From NCBI RefSeq assembly GCF_008923725.1, contig NZ_WBPF01000019.1, positions 141,640 to 205,639 of the forward strand: DNA of 64,000 bases. Direction: 5' to 3'. Source of the DNA: Bacillus sp. CH140a_4T (GTDB lineage Bacteria > Bacillota > Bacilli > Bacillales > Bacillaceae_G). The notes below the pieces were generated by a model. The model saw nothing but the letters and a program-made list of their open reading frames with translations, did not search any database and was not told the DNA's origin. A program made the position numbers and the translations under genes. Below, piece after piece: positions 53,535-62,939 of this stretch. Position 1 is the stretch's first letter, and each line of letters begins with the position of its first letter.

Positions 53535-55604
53535 TCATTTATAATACACATTTTCCACATCATCTTTTGATAAAGGTCGGCTATAATAATAACCTTGTAC
53601 AAACTTCACATTCTTTTCCTTCAAAAATTGTATTTGTTCCGCTTTTTCTACTCCTTCTGCAATTACATTCAATTCCAAAGTATGAGCTAAATGAATAATG
53701 GCAGCTGTAATATTCGTATCGCGTTCATCTACATGTATACCTTCCATAAAAGAACGATCGATTTTCAAAGTATCAATTGGATACGTTTTTAAATAACTTA
53801 AAGATGAATATCCCGTTCCAAAATCATCTAAATGAATCTTTAAGTTTTGTTCTTTTAATTGTAGCAATACTCTTTTCGATATGTCTTTATGTATAAGGGC
53901 TCCTTCTGTAACCTCTATCGCTAATAGATGGGCTGGGACATTGTGCTTATGTAAGGCCCGTGTAATCATTTCTATTAATGTAATGGAGCGAAAGTGTCTG
54001 GCTGAAATATTAACTGCAATCGGGACAACTTCATATCCTTTATTTAACCATTCACGTATTTGCTGACACACCTCATTTACTACCCATTCATCAAGCTTAA
54101 TAATAAACCCTGTTCTTTCTGCTAGCGAAATAAATTGATTGGGAGGGACAAATCCTAATTCTTTATTCTCCCACCTTATTAAAGCCTCCATACTAGCTAT
54201 TTTTTTCGTTTCAATATTCATTTGTGGCTGATAATATAAAAAGAATTCATTTTTTTCTATAGCACGATGTAATTGGTTTTCTATTATAAATCTTTGTTCA
54301 CGCTCACAATCTAATCCAATGTAGTAAAAATGATAATGCCCTTTTCCTTTTTCTTTTGCTTTTTCCAAAGCAGCATCCACTCTTTGAAATAGTATTTTTT
54401 CATCTTCTCCATCTGTTGGAGCCATTACAATTCCGATTGACGCACTTAAATACACGTCCTCTTCTTCGATTACAAAATGTTCACTAATCTTTTTTAGTAT
54501 ACTTTTGGCAACTGTCTCTACACATTCTTTCGTTACATTTTCTATTAACATAACAAATTGATCATCGTGTTCTCTAAATAAGTGCATACCGTCTATTCGG
54601 AGATTGCTTAAACATTCTGTAACTTTTTGTAATACTTTATCCCCTTCTTTATGACCAAAAGTATCATTAATAAGGTGAAACTCATCTAAATCTATAAAAA
54701 CAAGCGCAAAATTTATATTTTCATTTAAAAAATTATTTAACTTATTTGTACACGAAATTCTATTCATTAATCCTGTTAACTGATCATAATAAGCTAAATA
54801 TTCTGTCCGCATTTCATTCAATACTTGCCTTGTAACATCCCTCGTAACAATATATACTCCAACAATTTCACCGTTCACAATAATCGGAATAGTTCTCAAA
54901 GAAATATAGAGCTCGTACCCTTCTTTATGAACATATTTCTTTGAAACAATTTGTTTTGCTCTTCCTTGCAAGGCTCCTTTAAATATAATTTGAAAGTCTT
55001 TTTCATATTCTTTATTAATAAATTCAAAAATAGATTTTTTATGTAATTCTTCATGTCGGTATCCAAATATTTCATACGTTGCTGGGTTTGCATATGTAAT
55101 TCTACCTATAGAATCTATAGATATAATGGAGTCATTATTATATTCTAGTAATGACTTAAATAACATTTGTTTTTGCTCTATCTCTGCCTTTTCCTCAATC
55201 TGAGCTGTAATATCTCTCGTAATACAAATAATAAACTGACATACTCCTTCTTCGTCGACTACAGGATTAAGTGAAGATTCATAATGTAAGTTACCAGTTG
55301 GTAAACTAACTACATCACAAAAGGTATGTGCTTTCGCTTCGCTTGCTACTTTTGCATATTGCACTTGCAATATTTCCGCCGTATCTTCTGGTAATGCTTC
55401 AGCAAACGTTTTTCCATAACATTCTTCGCCTAGCTTCGCATAATCCATACCTATCTTATTTACATAAATATATTTAAAGGTTTCCTCATCCATAACTTTC
55501 ACAATAAATACTAAATCTTGAATAGCATGTAATAATCCTCTTCTTATTAAATCCATATCTATCATACTTAAAAAGGTATTTTGATTATTATATTGTTCCT
55601 TCAT
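53535..55604 (-). CDS. PAS-PAS-GGDEF-EAL protein, probable c-di-GMP phosphodiesterase
   Basis: Two PAS domains (about 20-135 and 150-262) are followed by a GGDEF domain (about 265-425) and an EAL domain (about 435-685). The GGDEF signature is degenerate (HDDQF, 346-350), so cyclase activity is unlikely; it may bind GTP. The EAL domain has MEALIRW (E473) and [11 protein letters not shown], and appears catalytically intact. There is no membrane segment, so it is cytosolic and may sense a small molecule or redox state. The ribosome site is weak (GGGTTGAGA). Confidence 0.93.
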   Translation of the reverse strand: MKEQYNNQNTFLSMIDMDLIRRGLLHAIQDLVFIVKVMDEETFKYIYVNKIGMDYAKLGEECYGKTFAEALPEDTAEILQVQYAKVASEAKAHTFCDVVSLPTGNLHYESSLNPVVDEEGVCQFIICITRDITAQIEEKAEIEQKQMLFKSLLEYNNDSIISIDSIGRITYANPATYEIFGYRHEELHKKSIFEFINKEYEKDFQIIFKGALQGRAKQIVSKKYVHKEGYELYISLRTIPIIVNGEIVGVYIVTRDVTRQVLNEMRTEYLAYYDQLTGLMNRISCTNKLNNFLNENINFALVFIDLDEFHLINDTFGHKEGDKVLQKVTECLSNLRIDGMHLFREHDDQFVMLIENVTKECVETVAKSILKKISEHFVIEEEDVYLSASIGIVMAPTDGEDEKILFQRVDAALEKAKEKGKGHYHFYYIGLDCEREQRFIIENQLHRAIEKNEFFLYYQPQMNIETKKIASMEALIRWENKELGFVPPNQFISLAERTGFIIKLDEWVVNEVCQQIREWLNKGYEVVPIAVNISARHFRSITLIEMITRALHKHNVPAHLLAIEVTEGALIHKDISKRVLLQLKEQNLKIHLDDFGTGYSSLSYLKTYPIDTLKIDRSFMEGIHVDERDTNITAAIIHLAHTLELNVIAEGVEKAEQIQFLKEKNVKFVQGYYYSRPLSKDDVENVYYK

Positions 55605-55713
55605 ATTTATCTCAACCCGTCTGATCTATTTTTATTCATATATCCCCATTCTATATGAATATGCACCCTTTTTTAAATGTATGATTACATATTATTTTTA
55701 TTTTTATTTTTAG

Positions 55714-55740
55714 AAAAAAAGTCGCCATATGGCGACTTTT
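55714..55740 (-). terminator. terminator of trmL
   Basis: AAAGTCGCC pairs with GGCGACTTT around ATAT and is followed on the minus strand by TTTTTTTC. Confidence 0.88.
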
Positions 55741-56227
55741 AATAAACAATTTCTAAATCTAATCCTGGATAATTTTGTTGACGGAATGCTTCATAAATTA
55801 AAATAGCTGCTGTATTAGATAAATTTAATGAGCGCACTTTATCAGTCATTGGAATACGTAAACAATGATCGAAGTTTTCTTCGATTACATTAGCTGGTAA
55901 GCCGTTTGTTTCTCTTCCAAATACAAAATAGTAATCCTTCTCACGTTTGCTATAATCAAACGCTGTATGAGCTTTCTCGCCATACTTTGTTAAATAGAAG
56001 AATTCACCGTCTTTATTTTTCTCATAAAATTCTTCAATTGAATCATAATACGTAACTTTCACGTGCTGCCAATAATCTAATCCTGCACGTTTTAACATTT
56101 TATCATCCGTTGAAAATCCAAGCGGTCTAATCAAATGTAATTCTGTTCCAGTTGCTGCACAAGTACGAGCAATATTCCCTGTATTTGCTGGAATTTCTGG
56201 TTGATATAAAACAACATGTACTCCCAC
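55739..56227 (-). CDS. trmL: tRNA (cytidine/uridine-34-2'-O)-methyltransferase
   Basis: The 162-residue SPOUT methyltransferase contains the knot motifs NTGNIARTCAATG, FGRETNGLP and IPMTDKVRSLNLSNTAAILIYE. TrmL methylates the wobble ribose of two leucine tRNAs using S-adenosylmethionine. The start is GTG behind AGAGGTGA. It follows the amidase-domain gene by 58 bp in the conserved queG-yhbB-trmL order. Confidence 0.95.
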   Translation of the reverse strand: MGVHVVLYQPEIPANTGNIARTCAATGTELHLIRPLGFSTDDKMLKRAGLDYWQHVKVTYYDSIEEFYEKNKDGEFFYLTKYGEKAHTAFDYSKREKDYYFVFGRETNGLPANVIEENFDHCLRIPMTDKVRSLNLSNTAAILIYEAFRQQNYPGLDLEIVY

Positions 56228-56285
56228 GCGATATTCACCTCTGTTTTTTGTCTACTACGTATTATACCACTTGAGCGAAAAATCT

Positions 56286-57173
56286 CTACCCATTAATAAT
56301 GTGAAAGAATTTATATTTCATTTGTGGTGTATATTTACTAGAATCTTCATAGTTCCAATAACGCCGACGGCTATTCGCTGAATGTGCATTTACAAGTGGC
56401 ATACCATCTGCGTCTTTTGCTACTACAATCGTCGTATGATTCCACCTACCATCATCCTCAAAATCATAAGCAATGACATCACCAAGAATAAGGTCCTCTG
56501 GCCGTTCTACCGCTTCTGCTCGAAGCCCTGTTGTAGCACCTGACAAATACCAATAAAAAGAGTGTGCAACAGCCCAGCTCCAACTCCACTGATTCTCCCT
56601 TTGCCACCATCCTTTACGAATGTTAGGATATCCATTCATTGGTACTTCTCCAGTATGAAGACATTGAGAAATAAAATTCGTACAATTATCAGGGAAATTA
56701 CGATATACAGGGTTTCGATCATCCCACCAACGCTCTGCATATTTAACTGCCTCTAAACGGTTATACTGATAAGAACCATACTTCTCTTTTATAAATTCCC
56801 TTTCTAACGTCTCATTCATTCCAGCTGCTTCTGGCACTTCAATAGCATAATCACCTATTACCCGGCTATTATTTAAACAAACTCTTCGTTTTAGTTGTTC
56901 CTCTTCGATATAAAATAATTCTTTATGCTTAATTAAATATTTAAAATGTATTTGATAATCAATTTCTTGATGATTGCTATTATTTAATTGTCTCATGAAA
57001 GAAACGTCCGCAGTTGCTTTCACTATATGTGCATTACGCTTTTGAAACAATTGTTTCTTTCTCTGTGCTATTTGGAATAAATCTTCAGCAATACCATCTA
57101 CATTTGTTCGTTTTTCTGTTATATATGCTAAAAATTGTTGTACTTGCTTTTCAATATTTATTTTTACAACCAT
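56286..57173 (-). CDS. yhbB: amidase-domain protein (YhbB-like)
   Basis: The N-terminal 120 residues are charged and helical. The C-terminal part (about 135-290) is an Amidase_6 domain with YNRLEAVKYAERWWDDRNP, a putative catalytic cysteine in DNCTNFISQCLH and a histidine in RWNHTTIVV. No signal peptide is visible, so it acts inside the cell or leaves by another route, for example in the mother cell. The same neighbourhood exists in B. subtilis (yhbA-yhbB-trmL). The natural substrate is unknown. Confidence 0.88.
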   Translation of the reverse strand: MVVKINIEKQVQQFLAYITEKRTNVDGIAEDLFQIAQRKKQLFQKRNAHIVKATADVSFMRQLNNSNHQEIDYQIHFKYLIKHKELFYIEEEQLKRRVCLNNSRVIGDYAIEVPEAAGMNETLEREFIKEKYGSYQYNRLEAVKYAERWWDDRNPVYRNFPDNCTNFISQCLHTGEVPMNGYPNIRKGWWQRENQWSWSWAVAHSFYWYLSGATTGLRAEAVERPEDLILGDVIAYDFEDDGRWNHTTIVVAKDADGMPLVNAHSANSRRRYWNYEDSSKYTPQMKYKFFHIING

Positions 57174-57217
57174 TTCGTCTCCCTCCCATATTACAATATG
57201 AAAAAGGGAGATATTAT

Positions 57218-58360
57218 CTACTCTTTTTTCTGCGCTAACAATTCAAGCCCGCGATTCATTTCATGAAGAACCTCTTCATCTTTCTCACGTTGCATCGCTT
57301 TTTCAATGGCTTCGCCCACGCCATCTCCACCAATTTTCCCAAGTGCCCATGCTGCTGTTCCGCGAAGTACTGGTCTTGGATCATCTTTCATAACACCTAT
57401 TAAATCAGGAGTTGCTGATGCTTCTTTAAAATGCGCAAGTGCCAAAATCGCATTTCGTTGCAACGGCTTTTTACCTCTCCATGAACCCGACATAATTCCA
57501 TATTTTTCTTTAAAATCACGATTACTAATTGTTAAAAGTGGTGTTAACAAAGGCTTAACTAACTCAGGATCTGGTTCCATCTCAGGATGGTTATGAAAAT
57601 CCATTCCTTTATTTTTCGGACAAACAGTCTGACATGTATCGCATCCATAAATACGATTCCCTATTTTATCGCGATATTCTTCCGGTAGGAATCCTTTCGT
57701 CTGTGTTAAAAATGCAATGCATTTCTTCGAGTCTAACTGTCCTCCTTGTATTAAAGCACCTGTAGGACAAATATCAATACATTTTGTACAACTTCCACAT
57801 TGATCTTCTATCGGCTGATCTGGTGGGAACGGAACGTTTGTAATCATTTCTCCTAAATATACATACGAACCAAATTCAGGTGTAATAATAGCGCAATTCT
57901 TACCGCTCCATCCAATACCGGCACGCTCCGAAACAGCTCGATCACTTAATTCACCCGTATCAACCATTGACTTCACTTCTATATCGGGAAGTTTTTCGAT
58001 TAAATATGCTTCTAATTTTTGCAAACGATCTCGTAAAACAAGATGATAATCTTGTCCCCAAGAAGCACGACAAAAAATCCCGCGTCGTTCTCCACGCTTA
58101 CTTAATGGCGCATTTTTTAATTTTGAAGGATACGCTAATGCAATCGCAATAATTGATTTTGAGCCAGGTAGTAGAAGCTGCGGGTTCGTTCTCTTTTCTA
58201 TATCAGGCTCTTCAAATCCAGATTGATAATTTAATTGCTGCTGCTGGATTAAGCGCTGCTTTAATTCCTCAAATGGTGAAGCACTGGCAAAGCCTATTTT
58301 ATCTATACCAATTGTTTTACTATACGCAATTACATCTTGCTTTAATTGTTCAAAATCCAT
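57218..58360 (-). CDS. queG: epoxyqueuosine reductase
   Basis: The 380-residue protein has an N-terminal cobalamin-binding region, two 4Fe-4S motifs (CGSCTKCIDICPTGAL and CDTCQTVCPKNKG) and C-terminal HEAT-like repeats (about 290-375). QueG carries out the last step of queuosine synthesis, reducing epoxyqueuosine at tRNA position 34. The length and the cysteine spacing are typical. The ATG follows GGAGGCG. The wobble-modifying trmL lies two genes downstream. Confidence 0.95.
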   Translation of the reverse strand: MDFEQLKQDVIAYSKTIGIDKIGFASASPFEELKQRLIQQQQLNYQSGFEEPDIEKRTNPQLLLPGSKSIIAIALAYPSKLKNAPLSKRGERRGIFCRASWGQDYHLVLRDRLQKLEAYLIEKLPDIEVKSMVDTGELSDRAVSERAGIGWSGKNCAIITPEFGSYVYLGEMITNVPFPPDQPIEDQCGSCTKCIDICPTGALIQGGQLDSKKCIAFLTQTKGFLPEEYRDKIGNRIYGCDTCQTVCPKNKGMDFHNHPEMEPDPELVKPLLTPLLTISNRDFKEKYGIMSGSWRGKKPLQRNAILALAHFKEASATPDLIGVMKDDPRPVLRGTAAWALGKIGGDGVGEAIEKAMQREKDEEVLHEMNRGLELLAQKKE

Positions 58361-58559
58361 TCCTAATCGCCTCCTCAGATGAATCCACCTCTTATGTAAT
58401 GTCTATATTGGTTAGCAATTCACTTTTGGAATACTATTCTTTACTTCTATTTTCGCATACAATTATGTTTTTCAAACATTAAAAAACGCAATGCCTCGTT
58501 TATCTTAGAAACGAAACACTGCGTTGATCACAATTTATAGAAAAACATTTAATAAAATT

Positions 58560-58633
58560 TGGAGCGGGTGAAGAGAATCGAACTCTCGACCAGAGCTTGG
58601 AAGGCTCTTGTTTTACCACTAAACTACACCCGC
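58560..58633 (-). tRNA. tRNA-Gly (anticodon TCC)
   Basis: A full cloverleaf begins GCGGGTG and ends CACCCGCT plus encoded CCA. The anticodon loop is CTTCCAA. It stands alone between queG and the bdbD-like gene. Confidence 0.95.
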
Positions 58634-58726
58634 AAATATGAAATAAATATAAGATATTAGAATAACTTATGTAAAGTAGTATAGCATGTAAAAAAAACGT
58701 AAGCAAGAATTTTATCGAAAAAAGTC

Positions 58727-58756
58727 GAAAAAGTGATGAATAGCTCATCACTTTTT
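58727..58756 (-). terminator. terminator of the BdbD-like gene
   Basis: AAAAAGTGATGA pairs with TCATCACTTTTT. It overlaps the stop codon. Confidence 0.85.
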
Positions 58757-59398
58757 CAATTCTTTATCAATCGCCTTCTTCATACTATCGAAATCAGGGT
58801 TTGCAAGATTTCCGTTTATGTATACTGAAGGAGCACCTTGAACTTTTAATTTTTGAGCACGATCTGAATCTTTACGTACTTTTTCTTTTATTTCTTTACT
58901 GTGTAAATCTTTCTTAAATTGTTCTACATCAACTTTCGGAAGCTTCTCTTTCACAATGTTAAGAAGTAATTCTTCCGTAATCCATTCTTCCGTGTCTTTC
59001 TTTTGACTTTGATAAATCTCATCATAGAAAATCCAGAATGAATCTTGATCTTGTTTATAAATTGCTTCACCAGCTGCTGCACCTAAATCAGAGTCTTTTC
59101 CAATAAACGGGAAGTTAATAAAATATAACTGCACTTTACCTTTATCAATATACTCTTCTTTTAATCGTGGTAATACTGTTACATCCCAAGTACGACAAGC
59201 AGGACATTTGAAGTCTCCAAATTCAACTACCTTAACTGGTGCATCATCTTTCCCTAAAGATTGTTGTGTGGAATAAGCAAACATCTCATTCCCTTTATCT
59301 TTTTTGTCATTTATGATGCTATACGCAATTGTTCCAATTACAATCAATACTGCGATAGAAAAAACTATACCAAGAGCCATGAGTTTATTTGATTTCAT
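58748..59398 (-). CDS. extracytoplasmic DsbA-like thiol-disulfide oxidoreductase (BdbD type)
   Basis: A single N-terminal membrane anchor (about 8-27) is followed by a DsbA-like thioredoxin domain with the active site FKCPACRTWDV and the cis-proline region KVQGAPSVYINGN. The ATG at 59398 has correct spacing from AAAGAGG; an ATG two codons earlier is too close. Such proteins form disulfides in exported proteins. The usual BdbC quinone partner is not adjacent. Confidence 0.88.
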   Translation of the reverse strand: MKSNKLMALGIVFSIAVLIVIGTIAYSIINDKKDKGNEMFAYSTQQSLGKDDAPVKVVEFGDFKCPACRTWDVTVLPRLKEEYIDKGKVQLYFINFPFIGKDSDLGAAAGEAIYKQDQDSFWIFYDEIYQSQKKDTEEWITEELLLNIVKEKLPKVDVEQFKKDLHSKEIKEKVRKDSDRAQKLKVQGAPSVYINGNLANPDFDSMKKAIDKELKK

Positions 59399-59554
59399 AT
59401 ACATTCCTCTTTAAATTCATATTCTGTATACAGCATTGTACACAATACACATAATATCAATACTTACATATGTCACGCAATGAACACGCTCACATAAATT
59501 ACAAAAACACAACAATTGTGACGATATTGTGTCACAATTTGTCACAATTTATTC

Positions 59555-59583
59555 AAAAAAAGAAGCTCCTATGTAGGAACTTC
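59555..59583 (-). terminator. terminator of the transglycosylase gene
   Basis: GAAGCTCCTA pairs imperfectly with TAGGAACTTC and is followed on the minus strand by TTTTTTTG. Confidence 0.65.
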
Positions 59584-59585
59584 CC

Positions 59586-60362
59586 TTAGCTTACTGCTTT
59601 TTCACGGGCAGTATTTAACATCGACTGCTCTGTTTTTATATCATGACGAATGACTAATTTCTCACTAACTGCTTGCACATATTCATCATGATTGATATAG
59701 CCTTCTTTCTCCATTAATCTCAAAACTACATTCCGTCTCTCTACAGCCTTATCATAATTTTGTGCAGGTGAGTAATAAGCAGGTGCCTTTACTACAGCAG
59801 CCATCATTGCACTTTCAGCCAGCGTTAATTGATCCACCTTTTTACCGAAGTAAAGGTTTGCTGCTTTTTCAATTCCCCATGCTCCTTCTCCGTAATAAAT
59901 ATTACTTACATACAATTTTAAAATTTCATCCTTCGTAAATGTGCGTTCAATTTTTTTCGTATAAAAAATCTCTTTCCACTTACGAGAAAATGTGCGTTCA
60001 TTCGTTAAAAAAGCATTTTTAGATAACTGTTGTGTAATTGTGCTTCCGCCTTGCACAACACCACCAGCTTTTATATTCTCAACAGATGCCCTAATAATCG
60101 CTATATAATCTAAACCGTTATGATGATAAAACCTTTTATCTTCTGTCGCAATAAAGGCATGTGTTAATGATTCTGGCACCTCTAACTTAGCCGGTACATG
60201 TAATTTACTAATGTCACTTTTCTCAATCATTACATTTCCAATGAATAATAACGTAAAACTTAACAATAATAATATAATAATGGCTTTATAAAAAAACTTA
60301 GTCATTGGATTTAATGCAACTTTTTGATGATAGTTCACCCTAGATAATACTCGTTCTTTCAT
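59586..60362 (-). CDS. monofunctional peptidoglycan glycosyltransferase (GT51)
   Basis: The 258-residue protein has one membrane helix (about 25-48) and a GT51 domain with the catalytic glutamate in AFIATEDKRFYHHNG, the block GGSTITQQLSKN, and RTFSRKWKEIFYTKKIE. There is no transpeptidase domain, so it only polymerises lipid II. The ATG at 60362 follows AGAGGTG. Its promoter carries the TTACA-N4-TGTAA cassette found at the peptide genes, which suggests induction under cell-wall stress. Confidence 0.9.
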   Translation of the reverse strand: MKERVLSRVNYHQKVALNPMTKFFYKAIIILLLLSFTLLFIGNVMIEKSDISKLHVPAKLEVPESLTHAFIATEDKRFYHHNGLDYIAIIRASVENIKAGGVVQGGSTITQQLSKNAFLTNERTFSRKWKEIFYTKKIERTFTKDEILKLYVSNIYYGEGAWGIEKAANLYFGKKVDQLTLAESAMMAAVVKAPAYYSPAQNYDKAVERRNVVLRLMEKEGYINHDEYVQAVSEKLVIRHDIKTEQSMLNTAREKAVS

Positions 60363-60404
60363 CTTGAACACCTCTTTTCCACACAGCGTATACTTCTTAC
60401 TTTA

Positions 60405-60468
60405 AGAATACCTTGTTGTAAAAAAATATCCCATCGATTTCTCTTACACGTACCTTACATCATTGTAA
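60405..60468 (-). promoter_or_regulatory. BceR-type promoter cassette, copy D, at the transglycosylase gene
   Basis: On the minus strand TTACA-ATGA-TGTAA (60455-60468) is followed after exactly 44 bp by TATTCT (60405-60410) and TAAAGTAAGAAG. TCGAT lies at the same spacer position as in the other three copies. It lies about 43 bp before the start codon. Confidence 0.7.
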
Positions 60469-60470
60469 GG

Positions 60471-60532
60471 TATAAAGTGAAACTTCAATTAGCCCGCACC
60501 AATCGGACTACCCGGCAAATAGTGGGGTAAAA
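60471..60532. repeat. shortened bcr-like repeat
   Basis: TATAAAGTGAAACTT, ACCAATCGG and GTGGGGTAAA match the ends and middle of the full repeat at 10235. The internal stems are mostly lost. The rest of the 480-bp gap to 60842 shows no gene. Confidence 0.5.
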
Positions 60533-60727
60533 AAGTATTGTATCACAGTCCTTTTTTATCTACTATTCATCTGAAATATTGAATATAGATTATGTCAAAG
60601 CAATAATAACAGAGTAATCCTTAAGGCATCTCTATTAAAACAACCTATTTCCATTATATCATCTACAAATATATATATTTGTAAGTATCTAGCAATCTAA
60701 ATGTGCATAACATATCATACATTATAC

Positions 60728-60741
60728 AGAACGAACGTTCT
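60728..60741. promoter_or_regulatory. LexA-box-like palindrome
   Basis: AGAACGAACGTTCT contains the core GAAC-N4-GTTC of Bacillus LexA sites. The outer C/G bases are missing. No gene starts close to it; the transglycosylase gene is 366 bp away. Confidence 0.3.
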
Positions 60742-60794
60742 TAAAATCAATACTAGCACTATTATTATTTTGGCCTTTTTCTTAAACAGTATAC

Positions 60795-60840
60795 AAAAAA
60801 GAGTAGTGATTTGATTGTATCTCAAATCAGCTACCCTTTT
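60795..60840 (-). terminator. terminator of the NUDIX gene
   Basis: AAAAGAGTAGTGATTTGA pairs with TCAAATCAGCTACCCTTTT with two mismatches and is followed on the minus strand by TTTTTTGT. Confidence 0.8.
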
Positions 60841-60842
60841 CT

Positions 60843-61304
60843 TTACAATCTACCTATTAAATTATACGGCTGCACTTCCCACGTTTCGTACGGAATACAA
60901 TGTGTTGCTCTCATCGCATCAAGCGTTCTGGATTTCATATGAGGACGCGTTATATACTCATCTATGTTCTCTTCATTTAAAGCAACAAATTTAGCCTCTT
61001 GTATTTCTTCAGGTTGAATTTTTATTTCACCGCTCACATATGCCACTTTAAAAACAACAGCCAAAATATGCATAGAAGCATTATAATAAACCCCTGTAAT
61101 TCCGATAGGCTTCACCGTTAAACCCGTTTCCTCAAACATTTCCCTACAAACTGCTTGATCGAGCGCTTCTCCTTCTTCCACCTGTCCTCCTGGCAACTCC
61201 CACGTATCCGATCGCCAATGTACTTTAGCTAATAACACTTCATCTTTTTCATTTGTTAAATAACCTGCTACAGCAACAATATGCTTTGGTATTTTATGTT
61301 CCAT
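60843..61304 (-). CDS. NUDIX hydrolase
   Basis: The ATG at 61304 follows AGGAGG; the longer frame to 61352 has no site. The 153-residue protein has a complete NUDIX box (GGQVEEGEALDQAVCREMFEETGL in one stretch, shown here only by its G, E, R, E, E and G key residues at about 43-66). These enzymes hydrolyse nucleoside diphosphates linked to another moiety, often as housecleaning. The substrate is not predictable. Confidence 0.9.
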   Translation of the reverse strand: MEHKIPKHIVAVAGYLTNEKDEVLLAKVHWRSDTWELPGGQVEEGEALDQAVCREMFEETGLTVKPIGITGVYYNASMHILAVVFKVAYVSGEIKIQPEEIQEAKFVALNEENIDEYITRPHMKSRTLDAMRATHCIPYETWEVQPYNLIGRL

Positions 61305-61405
61305 ATTAAACCTCCTAGAAATACTGATTATTTCATATATCCCTATAAGCATATTCCCTGTCTACAACAAAATACCTTTACTAATTCATCAACTTAATTA
61401 ACTTC

Positions 61406-61443
61406 ATAAAAAAAGCCCCTATCCGTTAAACGGGCAGGGCTTC
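61406..61443 (-). terminator. terminator of the YebC-family gene
   Basis: AAGCCC pairs with GGGCTT with an inner CCGTTTAACGG-like stem, followed on the minus strand by TTTTTTTATG. Confidence 0.82.
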
Positions 61444-61450
61444 TATCGTA

Positions 61451-62170
61451 TTATTCTCCTAAGTCTACGTTATGGTAAACTTGTTGCACATCTTCTAAAT
61501 CTTCTAATGCATCAACCATTTTTTCAAATTGTACTTGAGCATCTTCAGGAAGTTCTACATCACTTTGTGCAAGCATTGTTAATTCTGCAACTGTGAATTC
61601 TTCAACACCAGCATCTTTAAGTGCAGATTGTACGGAATGGAATTGATCAGGTTCAGCATACACGATAACAGAATCTTCTTCTTCTAGAATGTCACGTGCA
61701 TCAACATCTGCTTCCATTAAAATTTCAAGAACTTCATCTGATGTTTTACCTTCAAGACCGATAACAGCTGTCGCATCAAACATATAAGCTACAGAACCGT
61801 TTACACCCATGTTACCACTGTTTTTGCTAAATGCAGCTCGTACATCTGCTGCAGTGCGGTTTACGTTATTTGTAAGTGTATCTACAATTACCATAGATCC
61901 GTTTGGTCCAAATCCTTCATAACGAAGCTCGTCATAATTTTCTTCTGAACCGCCTTTTGCTTTTTCAACTGCACGATCAATAATTGTTCTTGGAACATTG
62001 TATGTTTTCGCACGTTCTAATACAACTCTAAGCGCTTGGTTTGATTCTGGATCTGGCTCGCCTTGTTTTGCTGCCACATAAATTTCACGTCCAAATTTCG
62101 CGTATATACGGCTTGTATTTGCATCTTTTGATGCTTTTTTTTCTTTAATATTATTCCATTTACGACCCAT
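61451..62170 (-). CDS. YebC/PmpR-family protein (YeeI type)
   Basis: The ATG at 62170 lies after GAGAGTGGGAAG; the frame also has a GTG three codons earlier. The 239-residue protein begins [16 protein letters not shown] and has the YebC fold pattern, including [24 protein letters not shown] and [19 protein letters not shown]-like [19 protein letters not shown]. YebC proteins have been described as transcription regulators and more recently as helpers of ribosomes at proline stretches. Two paralogues are common in bacilli; this one resembles the shorter-headed YeeI form. Confidence 0.9.
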   Translation of the reverse strand: MGRKWNNIKEKKASKDANTSRIYAKFGREIYVAAKQGEPDPESNQALRVVLERAKTYNVPRTIIDRAVEKAKGGSEENYDELRYEGFGPNGSMVIVDTLTNNVNRTAADVRAAFSKNSGNMGVNGSVAYMFDATAVIGLEGKTSDEVLEILMEADVDARDILEEEDSVIVYAEPDQFHSVQSALKDAGVEEFTVAELTMLAQSDVELPEDAQVQFEKMVDALEDLEDVQQVYHNVDLGE

Positions 62171-62390
62171 ACTTCCCACTCTCTTTCCCGTTTTAAATCT
62201 ACATAAAAATATTAATATGAAATATAATGTGTATTCAACACATTTTTAAAAGAAATATAAAAAGTTCATTTTTGATTCATATTACAGACATAATATAAAT
62301 CACTATCATTTTGTTCTATCGACAAGTTATATTATACATGAATTTCTACATTTATTACGAATTTTAGAAGCACATAGCACAATTTAACAA

Positions 62391-62424
62391 AAAAACTCTA
62401 ACATTTTTGTTAGAATCTTTTTAT
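62391..62424. terminator. short hairpin with T-run, possibly a terminator
   Basis: TCTAAC and GTTAGA enclose ATTTTT, with A- and T-runs on either side. No supported gene ends here. Confidence 0.4.
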
Positions 62425-62665
62425 ATCGCCGATACTAGATGAACCAATTCAATTTGAGGTGTTTCCTGAATTAAAGGAATTAGGGGACTGGTTGAGTACT
62501 TCAACGCACATGTGGGCGTGCCACTCAACTATGTACAAGTACAACAAAGAAGAGTTTGAAAAGAGGTTTTTAGAAATTACAAACTTAACCGTTGATAATG
62601 TACTAATATCTACTAGTGGTGTCGGATTTAACTTCATGTCACCGGGGTGGAGAAATTCGCTCTAG
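62414..62665 (+). pseudogene. probable 5'-truncated gene remnant
   Basis: An open frame of 83 codons starts directly after an in-frame stop and has a protein-like composition (EVFPELKELGDWLS, STMYKYNKEEFEKRF, GVGFNFMSPGW). The only start inside is a GTG at 62459 without a ribosome site. This suggests the C-terminal part of a lost gene. The family is not recognised. It lies between the YebC-family gene and the tRNA array, a common site of gene turnover. Confidence 0.45.
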
Positions 62666-62726
62666 AGTGCTCGAAAGGAATATTGTATATACAATATTCT
62701 GCTGACGTTTTATAGAAAAATAAAAC

Positions 62727-62763
62727 TAAAAGGATAAAAATGAATGTTCGTTTTTATCCTTTT
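62727..62763 (-). terminator. terminator of the small gene at 62754
   Basis: AAAAGGATAAAAA pairs with TTTTTATCCTTTT and overlaps the end of the small minus-strand gene. Confidence 0.85.
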
Positions 62764-62939
62764 AGTGTTTTCACTTCAAAGTTGATAAGTGCCAATATAT
62801 AATCCCTTGCCTGTTGATGAGGGATAACTATTTCTTTCTCAACTTCCTCTGTTTGACATTCATCATTTAACTGTAAATTTTCTTTATAGTTAGCTTGTGA
62901 AATCAACGTAAATGCAAGCGAAGCGAACTGTTCTGACAC
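62754..62939 (-). CDS. hypothetical small protein (61 residues)
   Basis: A GTG-started frame (MSEQFASLAFTLISQANYKENL...) of acidic, soluble composition ends inside a strong terminator, which supports transcription. The ribosome site is weak (TAAGG directly before GTG), so the gene could also be a truncated remnant. No family is recognised. It is read in the same direction as the tRNA array upstream of it, but a tRNA terminator separates them. Confidence 0.45.
   Translation of the reverse strand: MSEQFASLAFTLISQANYKENLQLNDECQTEEVEKEIVIPHQQARDYILALINFEVKTLKG

Noticed and set aside
58500-58751. 83-residue minus-strand frame
   Set aside because: It reads through the tRNA-Gly gene and has no ribosome site.
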